The notes: generated by a model from the sequence alone, not told the origin. A stretch of DNA of 64,000 bases from Microcoleus vaginatus WJT46-NPBG5 (GCA_019359355.1 JAHHHM010000002.1:62001-126000), one strand, 5' to 3'. Positions 37,601-46,328 are shown, numbered from the stretch's first letter. Numbers and translations are program-made.

Positions 37601-40600
37601 CACCAACGGTAGCGCTCACATCCAATGCGCCGGCTACCACGAATGCACCCTTTAACGTCACGGCTACTTTTAGTGAAAGCATGACGGGGTTCACTGCCAG
37701 CGATATTAGTGTCAGCAACGGCACAGTCAGCGGATTTAACGGCAGCGGCACTACCTACGCGTTTACTGTCAACCCCACGGCTCAAGGAACTGTCTCTGTT
37801 AACCTGCCGGCTGCCAGCGCTACGGATGCTGTCGGAAACAACAACGTAGCAGCCACCTCGCTGACCCGCACGTTTGACAATGCGCCTCCCACTGCGCCCG
37901 TGATTAGCAGCATCAGCAGCGATGCCGGCAGCAGCAACAGTGATCGCATCACCAACGACACCACCCTGGTTTTAAATGGCAGAGCCGAAGCACTCAGCAC
38001 TGTGCAACTGTTCCGCAACAGCACAGCCATCGGCAGCGCCACAACCAACGCTTCCGGCACCTGGAGCTTTGACTACACCGGCACACCTTTAAGTGCCGGC
38101 AGCCACAGTTTCACGGCCAAAGCCACTGATATTGCCGGCAACCTCGGCAGCACCTCAGCAGCCTACAGCGTCACGGTGGACACCACAGCGCCGACGCTGA
38201 CGCTGACTTCCAATAGCAACAGCACTGTTAACGCACCGTTTGCAGTCACCGCCACCTTCAGCGAAAATGTCGCGGGTTTTACCGCCAGCGACATCATCGT
38301 TAGCAACGGCACTGCCAGCAACTTCAAAGCAGCCAGCGGCAAGAGTTATACCTTTGATGTCAGCCCCACCAATAACGGGACTGTCAATGTTAGTGTCGCT
38401 TCTGTAGCAGCTCAAGATTTTGCCGGCAACAATAATAGCGCTGCTGCACCTTTAACGCGTACTTTCGATTCTCTGATTGATACCTGGCCCGAACTAGATG
38501 CTTACCTGAAAAATAACAGCATTAAGGTATCTAGCAAAGTAGTGTCAGTTTTAGAACCGCTTATAAGTAAAGTCAACCCACTAACAGTTGAGTTTGAAAA
38601 CAACGAACTAACCGTTGCCTATGACGGAACCCTACCTTTCGGTAGCTTCGGAGTCGTTCCCCTCGTCACACAGGTTGCAACAGGTATAACCATCCCTATT
38701 AGCGATCCTAGCTTAACTATATCTAACCTGAATACGCTCACTCCCGCCTTTGGACTCGCTGGAACAGTGAATTTTGAGGAAGCTAAGGATGATGGTCAGA
38801 CGAATTTCTTAGACTTCATCAACGAGCAGCTAAAAATTACAGAGATAGAGCTAGAAGCCGAGGTTAAAACTGGTATCCCCACAGAAGTGAGTCTTAGCGC
38901 CAATTTAAGCACTGAAAAGCTCACTCTCTTAAAGACAGGTTCACTGTGGATTGAATTAGCAGGTGCTAAATTAAAGGTTGGTGCGAAAGGAACTTCACTC
39001 CCAACTTTCGGAATAGGAGGCAGTTTCGTTGTTAAAAATTACGATCCATTCCAAACCAACGAACCTGAATTAACGCTTTCAGGAGGTTTAGAGTTTGATC
39101 CCAAATCAATTACGGGTGCGCTTCAACTGACTGCAGCAACTCCTTGGAAAAACCCGTTTGGCTTACCGGATTCAGAAATTCGCAATTTAGCATTACAGGT
39201 TGGTGGAACCTACGCACCACCTTGGATCGATAATGTTGGATTCGTGGGAGATTTGAAGTTTGGCAAATTTGATGTCAAATCTGCTTTCTTTGTTAGTTCC
39301 AACGATCCAAATGATTTTGCTGTGGAATTAACGGCAAATAAACCTATCAACATCATTGACCTTTGGGCCGGGCCAGTCCGCTCTTATCTCACGCACCAAG
39401 TGGGTAAGCAACTCGATATTGTCAACAAGGCAGAGAGCTTTTTGAAGCAAACTTTGAATGTCAATATTGTCTCTATCGATGGCCCTGATGCAGATAAAGA
39501 CCTCGATCCGCTCCTCAAGTTAGTTCCGGTAGATACAGAAATTGCTGAAACAGAATTAACACAGGGTTTGGGGATCAACGGTCAGATAAATGCTTGGGGA
39601 AAAACAGCCACGCTAAGTCTCAATGCCAATCCATACAATATAAGCAATCCAAGCGTAGAAGGATTGTTACAGATTCCTGAAATTGACTTGGGATTTTTGA
39701 AACTGACAGGCGCTGATGGTCCGAACGATAAGACTTTGGATTTAGCACTTAAGATCAGTCCCGATGAACAATATCTCAAAGGTGACGGAAGACTTGATAT
39801 TTTTGGTCAAACTGTTGCTAAAGCGAATGTTGAATTCACGGCAACCAGTGCCAAAATCAAAGATTTTGATTTGAATTATGGGTTTCTAGCACTAGACATT
39901 AACGATTTTTCAGTTGATATAGGGAAGAAGACGGCGAGTGGATCGGGTACGGTCAAGTTGTTCGGGCGAGAAATTGCCGGAGCGAAGATTGAGGGAAATA
40001 GTAATGGCCTGAAAGTTCAAGGAAATCTTGACTTATTCGGGGTCTTCTCAATAGAGAATGCGATAATTACTGCCAAAAGCGCAACTGACATCAAAATCGC
40101 AGGCACAGCCAAAATTTTCGGTCAAAATCTAGCCAATGCCAACATCAGCATCAAAAACGGCAAGCTAGAGGCTAAAGGCCGTATAGGCATCGATCTTCCC
40201 CTAGTGGGCAATGTTGGGGCTGACCTGACGATTACCTCAGATGGCTCACTTGGTGGTTCACAGGTAACAGTAGGCTACAGTGCAGGATCGCTGAAAGGTA
40301 ACTATACCCTATCACTCGCTCCGCTCAGAAGTGTCGAAGATTTGTTTGAAAATGTGATGGATCAAGCCCTGGGTTCAATCACTCAGACTGTTGATGCTGT
40401 TGTTGATGCTGCTGTCGCTGGATTTAATAGTTTTACAGAAACTGTACTGGATAATCTTAATAAGGTTGGTCAAGTTTTTGTAGGGGTGTTCAATGATTTC
40501 ATAGAATGGGGTTCAGGTGCCGTAAATACTGTCGTAGAAGTTGGTTCAGGTCTCATCAACTGGATCACGGGTTCTTCACCTCGTTCACCTCATGAGCACC

Positions 40601-43600
40601 TTGATGGAAATAATGACAATAACTTCATTGACGGGAAGGATGGCAATGACAGTATATGGGGTCATCACGGCAAAGACGGCCTCCTAGGTGGGTGGGGTAA
40701 CGACTACGTTTACGGCGGGGAGGGTGATGACTTTCTCAACGGCGGAGCGGATCACGACAGACTTGCTGGCGAGCAGGGTAACGACTTACTTCTTGGCGAG
40801 CGGGGTAACGACAAACTCTTTGGTTATGAGGGCAGTGACAAACTCGAAGGCCACGAGGATAACGACTATCTCAATGGCGGACTTAGTCACGACGCTCTCT
40901 ATGGCGGCGATGGCAATGACTATCTTGATGCTGAGCTGGGTGATGACATTCTTGATGGCGGACTGGGCAATGATACCCTAGACGGCGGGGACGGTAATGA
41001 CCGTCTCTATGGTTATAAGGACGTGGATTTGCTCTTCGGTCGCGGGGGCAACGATCAAATCTACGGCTTTACGAGTAATGACTCCATTGTTGGTGGATCT
41101 GGCAACGACATTCTCTTCGGTGAAGGAGAGGCGGATCTGATCTGGGGTGGAGATGGGGACGATGTTCTCTATGGCGAATACAAGGAAAAAGATGCGTACG
41201 CCATGGATAGGGGTTCAAATTTCTTCAATGACACCCTCTACGGTGAGAATGGTAAGGATTATCTCTCCGGCGGTGTTGGCAACGACATTCTCGATGGTGG
41301 TGATAATAATGACCTTGTAGATGGTGGAGTCGGTGATGACACACTTGATGGTAGAGCTGGTGATGACTACCTCGACGGTGGTGACGGCAATGATTCTCTA
41401 AGAGGCAAGGAAGATAATGACACGCTCTTTGGTCGAGGAGGTAATGATTGGCTGGAGGGTTCGACAGGTAAAGACTACCTCGTTGGGGGTGACGGCAACG
41501 ATACGCTCAACAGCCAAGAGGACGATGACATCGTCAAAGGAGATGCAGGAAATGATCTGCTCGCCGGCGTGGCTGGTAACGATCTCCTCGATGGTGAAGA
41601 GGGTAACGATACCCTTTATGGTGATGGAGGGAACGATACCCTCTCTGGTGGGAATGGCAGTAATGCCCTTGATGGAGGTGACGGAACTGATACTGCCGAC
41701 TACAGATTTTCTAGTAGTTCCGTTTACGCATATTTAGCCTCCGGCCAAGCTCTTTTCTCTGGCAATGGTGATCGCTTAAGTGGGATTGAAAATATCATCG
41801 GTTCGTCTCAGAATGACACATTTGGGGGTGGGGTTAGTAGTAATATCCTCTCTGGTCAAGCCGGCAACGACTTTCTTGATGGCCGACAGGCCAATGACAC
41901 TCTAAACGGTGGAGAGGGGAATGATACTCTCTTGGGTGGCGATGGCAACGACTACTTCGATGCCGGGAGTGGTAACGATACCATTAATGGAGGATCTGGT
42001 ATCGATACCTTACGCTTGGTCGGCAAGAAAGATGAGTATAACTTTACCCAGACACCTACAGGATGGCGAATTGTTGCTCCCAATGGCGATGTAAAAATCG
42101 TGACTGGAGTTGAAAATTTTGACTATCAGCAGCTTACACCTACTGTAAATACAGGAAGCCAATCGTCCGGTTACGCTCCTAAGCCTACACCTACTGTAAA
42201 TACAGGAAGCCAATCGTCCGATTACGCTCCTATCAAGTCCCTAGTAAACAAGCTAAGAAGTTTCTTAGGTCTTCGCATCATCGACGGTTACATTTCTAAC
42301 GGTAAGGTGTTCTTCGATGGCAACTTAAACGGGGTGTTGGATGAGAATGAACCTTTTACAATTACCAGAGCGGATAGCAGCTTCGACCTGAACGTGGATG
42401 TCGAAAAGTTTGATACCAACCAAAATGGTGAAATCGACTACACCGAAGGCAAGTTTGTTCTGATGGGAGGGATGGACATCATTGGCGGGGTGGATGTGGC
42501 AACCGGCTTGCCAATGGCGACGCCACTGACTGCAACTCTAGAGTCAACGGTTGTGACGCCTTTAACAACACTGATTTCCGATCTGGTGCAGCAAGGCATT
42601 GACCCGGCAACGGCCCAAACTGGGGTGATAGCAGCGTTAGGGTTGCCGGCTGACGTTGACTTGGGCAGCTACGACCCCTTAGAAGCGATCGCGAATGGGG
42701 ACACGAAGGGCGTATCGGTGTTTGGCTCGATGATTATGGTGCAAAACACCATCGTCCAGATGGCAAAATTCATCGATGGGGTTTCGGAAACAGAAGTTGC
42801 AAAGCTTGCATTTAGTGGGATTGCGGCGCTCGCCAACCAAACCAAGGCCGGCACTGCTGTAGATTTGGATAAGGCAGAAACCATCCAAGCGATTCTTCAA
42901 GGCGCAATTACTAAGGCAGCACAGTCTGACCCTAAAATTGACCCGTCGCAACTGGCTGCTACTGCCGCCGCCGCCGCTCAAGTGATGGCTTTGGGCAATC
43001 AAATGGTGAAAGAACTGGTTGCAAGTGGTCGCCCCATCAAAGATATTGCCCTAGAAATTACCAAATTGCAGGCAGTTTCAGTCGGTCAAATTGCGGTAGG
43101 ACTGCCGGAATTGGCGGCAGGAACTGTGTCAGTTGAAGAGTTTCTCGCGAACAACACTAAGGAAGCAATCCTCTCTCGGATGGCGAAGGTACAGGTGAAT
43201 GACCCCACGATTCGCCCCGTTGTTGAGGATAACCCAACTGAATCGGCTCAACCAACTGAACCGGCTCAACCAACTGAACCCGGTACACCGGCATCTCCCA
43301 TCCCAACTACCAATACCAGCACCGGCACAGCGTCTGACAATTCCCCAACTACCAGCACGACAGACGATTGCAACTGTCCGCCAATGCCGGCCCTCGCACC
43401 GGCTACTATGAGCCTTGCCATGACCATGACCGGCACCGAAGCAGATGACGCCCTCATGGGTTCAGTAGCGGCAGACGGCATTCAAGGTGATGCCGGCAAT
43501 GACATGGCAATGGGAATGGAAGGCGACGATATCATCGTTGGCGGTAACGGCACCCTCCTGAACACCGGCGATGCAGATCTGCTCTTCGGTAATGCCGGCA

Positions 43601-44550
43601 GCGACATGATTAGCGGCAATACGGGCAACGATAGCATCCACGGTGGCCAGGGCAACGATCTCGCCTTAGCCGGCAAAGATCATGACTGGATTGACGGCAA
43701 CATCGGAGACGATACTCTCAGCGGCGATCTGGGCAACGACACGGTTTGCGGCAGCAGCGAACAAGATTTAATCTACGGGCAAATCGGCGATGATATGTTG
43801 TTCGGCAATGCCGGCATGGACAGCATTTCCGGTGGCGAGGGCAATGACATCATGTATGGCGGCAAAGACAACGATCTATTGCATGGTGATGCCGGCAACG
43901 ATCTGCTCAATGGTGATGCCGGTGATGATAGTCTCTGCGCCGACGAGGGTGACGATATCGTGATTGGTGGCACCGAACAAGACAGCCTCTGCGGTGGTAA
44001 TGGCAATGACTTGCTGTTCGGCAATGAGGGTCAAGATTGGCTTGATGGCGGTGCCGGCAATGATTCGATTCACGGTGGCAAGGATAATGACAATCTTGCC
44101 GGCGAAGAAGGTGCAGATCTGCTCTGTGGTGATGTCGGGGATGATTCTCTCAGTGGCGGTGCCGGCAACGATCTGCTTTATGGCAATGCCGGCAAAGATG
44201 CCCTCGATGCTGGTGAGGGTGATGATTCCCTCTACGGTGGCCAGGATGATGATACCCTCATCGGTGGCAGTGGTAGCAATCTCCTGTGTGGCGACATGGG
44301 TAGCGATTTCCTCACTGGTGGTGCCGGTATTGACCGCTTTATGCTCAAGCTGGGTGCCGGTGGCGATACCATTTCCGATTTCACCGATGGACAAGATTTG
44401 CTCGTTTTAAATAGCACCCTCACTTTCGAGCAATTAACGATTACCCAAGGCAGTAATGGGGCATTAATTAATGCCGGCAATGAACTGCTAGCGACTTTGA
44501 GTAATGTTGATTCCACCTTGCTCACTCAGCAAGATTTCGCTCTCGTGTAA
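34642..44550 (+). CDS. Giant secreted DUF4347/Ig-like/double-RTX protein
   Basis: This is a 3302-residue protein. The GTG at 34642 is chosen: AAAGGA lies ~11 bases upstream and DUF4347 proteins begin (M)NKQIIFIDSS; an in-frame GTG 25 codons earlier is weaker. Order: DUF4347 (3-167); a CBM-like beta module (~170-335); about nine Ig-like modules (~337-1277), the first SbsA-like; an unrecognised beta-rich region (~1278-1973) with recurring LFG motifs; RTX block 1 (~1987-2457); a 17-residue tandem repeat; EF-hand-like loops (~2557-2603); a helical segment (~2630-2850); a Pro/Thr linker; RTX block 2 (~2930-3230); a secretion-type C terminus. Repeats GGxGxDxLxG bind Ca2+ outside the cell, and export by type I secretion is expected, though no HlyB/D/TolC gene is nearby. 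A role in adhesion or the sheath is likely, not proven. Confidence 0.9.
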   Translation: MNKQIIFIDSSVENYQNLIQGADANAEIVVLDANRSGIVQISETLLQQQDVEAVHIVSHGSAGSLQVGNKTLNNSNLEIYATEIEKWRNALTENVDILLYGCEVAAGQVGQAFVRALSQLSGAKVAASTNLTGNSTLGGDWNLEFSTGLIKTPLAFNSSTLASYNSVLNTNLLTNPGGEAGDMSGWNILENGGNGWAVWNDPNISYEANHTFVTSYAWGKRSQTVDLVAKGYSTDVLDQAPTINISEWFRGIGNNSADKAYLNVQLRGASGNVIASFNSGELTANSNWQQISHTFANYGAGVRSVYWEDGGKDAEYWAGHYGSQLDGASLTLTVPDSPPTATTFSPADEAGNIAVGANLEVQFSEAVAKGIGNIVIKKVADNSVVETIDVTGANVTVSGSTLTINPTNDLVDGSQYYVEIAAGAIKDLAGNNHAGITGATTWNFTTADTTAPNAPVITDITSDTGTAGDGITNDSTLIFAGTAEANTTVTLYKDGTSIGTAPVNASGTWTLDYTGTTLADGNYSFTATATDAANNTSSASVAKNVAIDASAPTVTLNQDLGQPDPTAGSTVNFAVAFSESVTGFDSSDITIGGTAGATTANVTPVGTDGKTYNVAVTGMTGPGTVTATVNAGAATDAAGNTSAISTSTDNQVTYDNTIPTVTGITRADADPSNAATVNYSVSFSENVTGLDATDFTVSGTATGSAVTGVTGSGNTYTVSVNTGTGDGTVQLNLSDDDSIVNSLNVPLGGAGTGNGSATGQIYTLDKTGATVTSLSSTLADGKYGIAQVIPITVTFNEAVNVTGTPQLSLNTGGTASYASGSGTNALTFNYTVAAGQVTADLDSASAAALSLNGGTIKDAANNDATLTLPASGASSSLGFNKNIAIDTQAPTVALTSTATNAINGPFTVTATFNEDVTGFDTSDIALTNATASNLTVVDPKTYTFTVTPTAYGTVTVGVPAGVAHDANVNTNLSLASNTLNHTFDNVAPTVALTSNAPATTNAPFNVTATFSESMTGFTASDISVSNGTVSGFNGSGTTYAFTVNPTAQGTVSVNLPAASATDAVGNNNVAATSLTRTFDNAPPTAPVISSISSDAGSSNSDRITNDTTLVLNGRAEALSTVQLFRNSTAIGSATTNASGTWSFDYTGTPLSAGSHSFTAKATDIAGNLGSTSAAYSVTVDTTAPTLTLTSNSNSTVNAPFAVTATFSENVAGFTASDIIVSNGTASNFKAASGKSYTFDVSPTNNGTVNVSVASVAAQDFAGNNNSAAAPLTRTFDSLIDTWPELDAYLKNNSIKVSSKVVSVLEPLISKVNPLTVEFENNELTVAYDGTLPFGSFGVVPLVTQVATGITIPISDPSLTISNLNTLTPAFGLAGTVNFEEAKDDGQTNFLDFINEQLKITEIELEAEVKTGIPTEVSLSANLSTEKLTLLKTGSLWIELAGAKLKVGAKGTSLPTFGIGGSFVVKNYDPFQTNEPELTLSGGLEFDPKSITGALQLTAATPWKNPFGLPDSEIRNLALQVGGTYAPPWIDNVGFVGDLKFGKFDVKSAFFVSSNDPNDFAVELTANKPINIIDLWAGPVRSYLTHQVGKQLDIVNKAESFLKQTLNVNIVSIDGPDADKDLDPLLKLVPVDTEIAETELTQGLGINGQINAWGKTATLSLNANPYNISNPSVEGLLQIPEIDLGFLKLTGADGPNDKTLDLALKISPDEQYLKGDGRLDIFGQTVAKANVEFTATSAKIKDFDLNYGFLALDINDFSVDIGKKTASGSGTVKLFGREIAGAKIEGNSNGLKVQGNLDLFGVFSIENAIITAKSATDIKIAGTAKIFGQNLANANISIKNGKLEAKGRIGIDLPLVGNVGADLTITSDGSLGGSQVTVGYSAGSLKGNYTLSLAPLRSVEDLFENVMDQALGSITQTVDAVVDAAVAGFNSFTETVLDNLNKVGQVFVGVFNDFIEWGSGAVNTVVEVGSGLINWITGSSPRSPHEHLDGNNDNNFIDGKDGNDSIWGHHGKDGLLGGWGNDYVYGGEGDDFLNGGADHDRLAGEQGNDLLLGERGNDKLFGYEGSDKLEGHEDNDYLNGGLSHDALYGGDGNDYLDAELGDDILDGGLGNDTLDGGDGNDRLYGYKDVDLLFGRGGNDQIYGFTSNDSIVGGSGNDILFGEGEADLIWGGDGDDVLYGEYKEKDAYAMDRGSNFFNDTLYGENGKDYLSGGVGNDILDGGDNNDLVDGGVGDDTLDGRAGDDYLDGGDGNDSLRGKEDNDTLFGRGGNDWLEGSTGKDYLVGGDGNDTLNSQEDDDIVKGDAGNDLLAGVAGNDLLDGEEGNDTLYGDGGNDTLSGGNGSNALDGGDGTDTADYRFSSSSVYAYLASGQALFSGNGDRLSGIENIIGSSQNDTFGGGVSSNILSGQAGNDFLDGRQANDTLNGGEGNDTLLGGDGNDYFDAGSGNDTINGGSGIDTLRLVGKKDEYNFTQTPTGWRIVAPNGDVKIVTGVENFDYQQLTPTVNTGSQSSGYAPKPTPTVNTGSQSSDYAPIKSLVNKLRSFLGLRIIDGYISNGKVFFDGNLNGVLDENEPFTITRADSSFDLNVDVEKFDTNQNGEIDYTEGKFVLMGGMDIIGGVDVATGLPMATPLTATLESTVVTPLTTLISDLVQQGIDPATAQTGVIAALGLPADVDLGSYDPLEAIANGDTKGVSVFGSMIMVQNTIVQMAKFIDGVSETEVAKLAFSGIAALANQTKAGTAVDLDKAETIQAILQGAITKAAQSDPKIDPSQLAATAAAAAQVMALGNQMVKELVASGRPIKDIALEITKLQAVSVGQIAVGLPELAAGTVSVEEFLANNTKEAILSRMAKVQVNDPTIRPVVEDNPTESAQPTEPAQPTEPGTPASPIPTTNTSTGTASDNSPTTSTTDDCNCPPMPALAPATMSLAMTMTGTEADDALMGSVAADGIQGDAGNDMAMGMEGDDIIVGGNGTLLNTGDADLLFGNAGSDMISGNTGNDSIHGGQGNDLALAGKDHDWIDGNIGDDTLSGDLGNDTVCGSSEQDLIYGQIGDDMLFGNAGMDSISGGEGNDIMYGGKDNDLLHGDAGNDLLNGDAGDDSLCADEGDDIVIGGTEQDSLCGGNGNDLLFGNEGQDWLDGGAGNDSIHGGKDNDNLAGEEGADLLCGDVGDDSLSGGAGNDLLYGNAGKDALDAGEGDDSLYGGQDDDTLIGGSGSNLLCGDMGSDFLTGGAGIDRFMLKLGAGGDTISDFTDGQDLLVLNSTLTFEQLTITQGSNGALINAGNELLATLSNVDSTLLTQQDFALV
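40600..42010 (+). repeat. RTX calcium-binding repeat block 1 (within the giant gene)
   Basis: Tandem nonapeptide-coding units of the GGxGxDxLx type run for about 470 residues, interrupted near 41160-41220 (EYKEKDAYAMDRG) and at 41700-41860 by a non-repeat beta segment. No cysteine codon is seen in this block. Confidence 0.9.
42133..42234 (+). repeat. 51-bp tandem duplication inside the giant gene
   Basis: Two nearly identical 51-base copies encode (K)PTPTVNTGSQSS(G/D)YAP twice. The near identity at DNA level indicates a recent in-frame duplication of a linker. Confidence 0.9.
43430..44330 (+). repeat. RTX calcium-binding repeat block 2, cysteine-bearing (within the giant gene)
   Basis: About 300 residues of RTX-type repeats whose wording differs from block 1 (VCGSSEQDLIYG, SLCADEGDD, SLCGGNGND, LLCGDVGDD, LLCGDMGSD). 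They contain at least five cysteines, whereas block 1 has none. GCCGGC-type codons (Ala-Gly) are denser here than in block 1. Confidence 0.9.
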
Positions 44551-44572
44551 AGCTATTTCTGACAACTTGTAA

Positions 44573-44610
44573 AAAAAGCTGCCGGTATTTATCGGCAGCT
44601 TTTTCTTTTT
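44573..44610 (+). terminator. Intrinsic terminator of the giant gene
   Basis: An A-rich 5' side, AGCTGCCG pairing with CGGCAGCT (44593-44600) around an eight-base loop, and a T-rich tail (TTTTCTTTTT) form a textbook rho-independent terminator 23 bases after the stop. Confidence 0.9.
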
Positions 44611-44687
44611 AAGGAAACAAAGGAAACGGGACTCACAAAAAACCTACTTTAGGCTTTTACAAGCATGGCACCGTCATGCTTCACCCT

Positions 44688-44846
44688 TTACTCTTCACCA
44701 CCCGTTGACTCTTCTTGATCTGTCGCATTCATGGGTGAGCGCTCTCTTCTAGAAAAGCGACCCGTCGTTGTTTGTTTCCGAAACTGCCGTGCATATTCTC
44801 GATTACGCAGTGCTTTTTCTTTCTTTGGATTGCGGCGTTTTGCCAT
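44688..44846 (-). CDS. Small basic conserved-type protein, 52 residues
   Basis: A short minus-strand frame begins ATG with GAGG seven bases upstream and encodes MAKRRNPKKEKALRNREYAR, then QFRKQ, an Arg/Ser-rich middle and an acidic end (DQEESTGGEE). The first 30 residues are strongly basic and helix-prone, and the last 12 acidic, as in small nucleic-acid- or ribosome-associated proteins. I recall similar MAKRRN-starting small proteins in cyanobacteria but cannot verify it. Good ribosome-binding site and biased composition argue it is real. Confidence 0.7.
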   Translation of the reverse strand: MAKRRNPKKEKALRNREYARQFRKQTTTGRFSRRERSPMNATDQEESTGGEE

Positions 44847-45238
44847 GTTTACCTCAATAAATAAAAAACAAGAACTTTTCTAAACTTTTGCTGTGCGAGT
44901 TGCCTGTGTGCCTTACTCAGGCGTTTGACGAGCGTTCTGAGTGGAGAGTTATCTATTTCTGGCTCAGAAATCGGTCTTTCCAACTTAGGAGTGTTCTCCT
45001 TTCTCGTAAGAGAGGTTCAACTACTTTGGCCGGCTGACAGCTAAAGCTTTCTGTGAACTTCTCAATCGCTCAACGTTGAACTTTTGTCCAACCGGATCGC
45101 TCAACGACTGACGTTACCAAACTCGCATCTGCAAGGTATATGATAACAGTTTGGTGACGGAGCCTTCAGAGATTCGTTTCTCTTTTCTCAATTTGCCGGC
45201 TCAAAATTTAATCTTATAGCCATTGACAAAATTCACAG
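44847..45238. other. Divergent spacer, no further gene seen
   Basis: About 390 bases between the small minus-strand gene and the peroxiredoxin gene. It should hold both promoters. A TTGACA at 45223-45228 is too close to the peroxiredoxin start to serve it. No repeat or RNA gene is apparent. Confidence 0.5.
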
Positions 45239-45709
45239 ATGACCCTTGAACCTGGTGATATCGCTCCCGACTTTAGCGTGCCCGACGCCGATGGCAACGC
45301 AATTCGTTTAGCAGATTTGCGGGGAAAGCGAGTTGTACTCTACTTTTACCCCCGCGATAACACTCCAGGCTGCACGAAAGAAGCTTGCGGGTTTAAAGAT
45401 GCTTACTGCAATTATCAGGCTCAAGATGTGATGGTATTGGGTATCAGCACAGATGATGCCAAATCCCACACAAAATTTGCTCAGAAATTTCAACTGCCCT
45501 TTCCCCTTCTGTGCGATCTCGATGCCAAAGTCGCGACTGCTTATGAAAGCTATGGACTTAAAAAATTTATGGGGAAAGAATTTATGGGCGTTCACCGCAC
45601 GACGTTTGTGATCGGTGCAGATGGTAGGATTGAAAAAATATACCGGAAAGTGAAACCGGAATCCCACGCCGCCCAAATCCTCGCTGACTTGGGAGAACCG
45701 GCACTTTAG
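45239..45709 (+). CDS. bcp: Thioredoxin-dependent peroxiredoxin, BCP/PrxQ type
   Basis: This 156-residue peroxidase reduces H2O2 and organic peroxides using thioredoxin. The peroxidatic cysteine lies in FYPRDNTPGCTKEACGF; a second cysteine five residues later (KEAC) is the resolving residue of the alpha-helical PrxQ type. VHRTTFVIGADGRIEKIYRKV completes the fold. Length is standard for PrxQ. It begins with MTLEPGDIAPDF. Confidence 0.96.
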   Translation: MTLEPGDIAPDFSVPDADGNAIRLADLRGKRVVLYFYPRDNTPGCTKEACGFKDAYCNYQAQDVMVLGISTDDAKSHTKFAQKFQLPFPLLCDLDAKVATAYESYGLKKFMGKEFMGVHRTTFVIGADGRIEKIYRKVKPESHAAQILADLGEPAL

Positions 45710-45715
45710 TGATGC

Positions 45716-45853
45716 GTGGCAGATATCTTGCACCCGAAGGACGGGGAAATTGTCTCCAGCCAAATCTATTTGAGCTATCCTGATAAAACCTTCAAAGATG
45801 CCGGTGTGGCACAATCCACTCTAGCCAAACGTCCTGAAAATGTCTTCTTGTAG
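45716..45853 (+). pseudogene. Short open frame or gene remnant after bcp
   Basis: A 45-codon frame from GTG (45716) to TAG (45853) has plausible coding composition (for example ILHPKDGEIVSSQIYLSYPD) but no family I recognise and no ribosome-binding site of its own. It starts six bases after the bcp stop. It may be a remnant of a longer gene or a small translationally coupled protein. Confidence 0.3.
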
Positions 45854-45872
45854 AGCGAAAGCTTCCTAACTT

Positions 45873-46328
45873 ATGCGTCGTTTATGGCAGTTCGTGCAAA
45901 CCGTGCTGGGGATTATTTTCCGTCATCCGATCACCGGCACCACCATTATTCCCATATTACCTGATGGCAAGATAGTCTTAGTTCGCCGGCAAGATACAGG
46001 TGAGTGGGGTTTGCCGGGAGGCATTGTGAATTGGGGAGAAGATATTTCCACGGCTGCCAAACGTGAACTCGCAGAAGAAACCGGACTGGAATTAGTAAAA
46101 GTTCGCCGATTAGTTGGCGTTTATTCTGCACCTGATCGCGATCCGAGAATTCATTCGATTTGCATTCTCTTAGAAGCAGATGTGCAAGGAAATATGGAGA
46201 TTGAGGATAGTCTAGAAATTGGAGAAGTTCGGGCATTTTCGCCGGCAGACTTGCCAGAAGGTAAACTTGCCCACGATCACACCCAACAATTACAAGACTA
46301 TTTAAACGGTGTCACTACCTTAGCTTAA
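45873..46328 (+). CDS. Nudix hydrolase
   Basis: This 151-residue protein has a complete Nudix box, G-x5-E-x7-RELAEETGL (GGIVNWGED ... KRELAEETGLEL), which binds Mg2+ and cleaves nucleoside diphosphates linked to another moiety. The N-terminal stretch (RLWQFVQTVLGIIFRHP) is hydrophobic and may associate with the membrane. Substrate is undetermined; ADP-ribose or (d)NTP-type substrates are usual for this length. Confidence 0.9.
   Translation: MRRLWQFVQTVLGIIFRHPITGTTIIPILPDGKIVLVRRQDTGEWGLPGGIVNWGEDISTAAKRELAEETGLELVKVRRLVGVYSAPDRDPRIHSICILLEADVQGNMEIEDSLEIGEVRAFSPADLPEGKLAHDHTQQLQDYLNGVTTLA

Noticed and set aside
40600-42010. Repeat array considered as CRISPR
   Set aside because: The repeats are degenerate, 27 bases in period and in frame, encoding the RTX consensus. 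No unique spacers or cas genes are present.
43876-44394. Long antisense frame opposite RTX block 2 (and similar frames at 36346-36921)
   Set aside because: Periodic repeat DNA produces long antisense frames with monotonous Ile/Thr/Ala content. The sense strand clearly encodes the RTX and Ig repeats.
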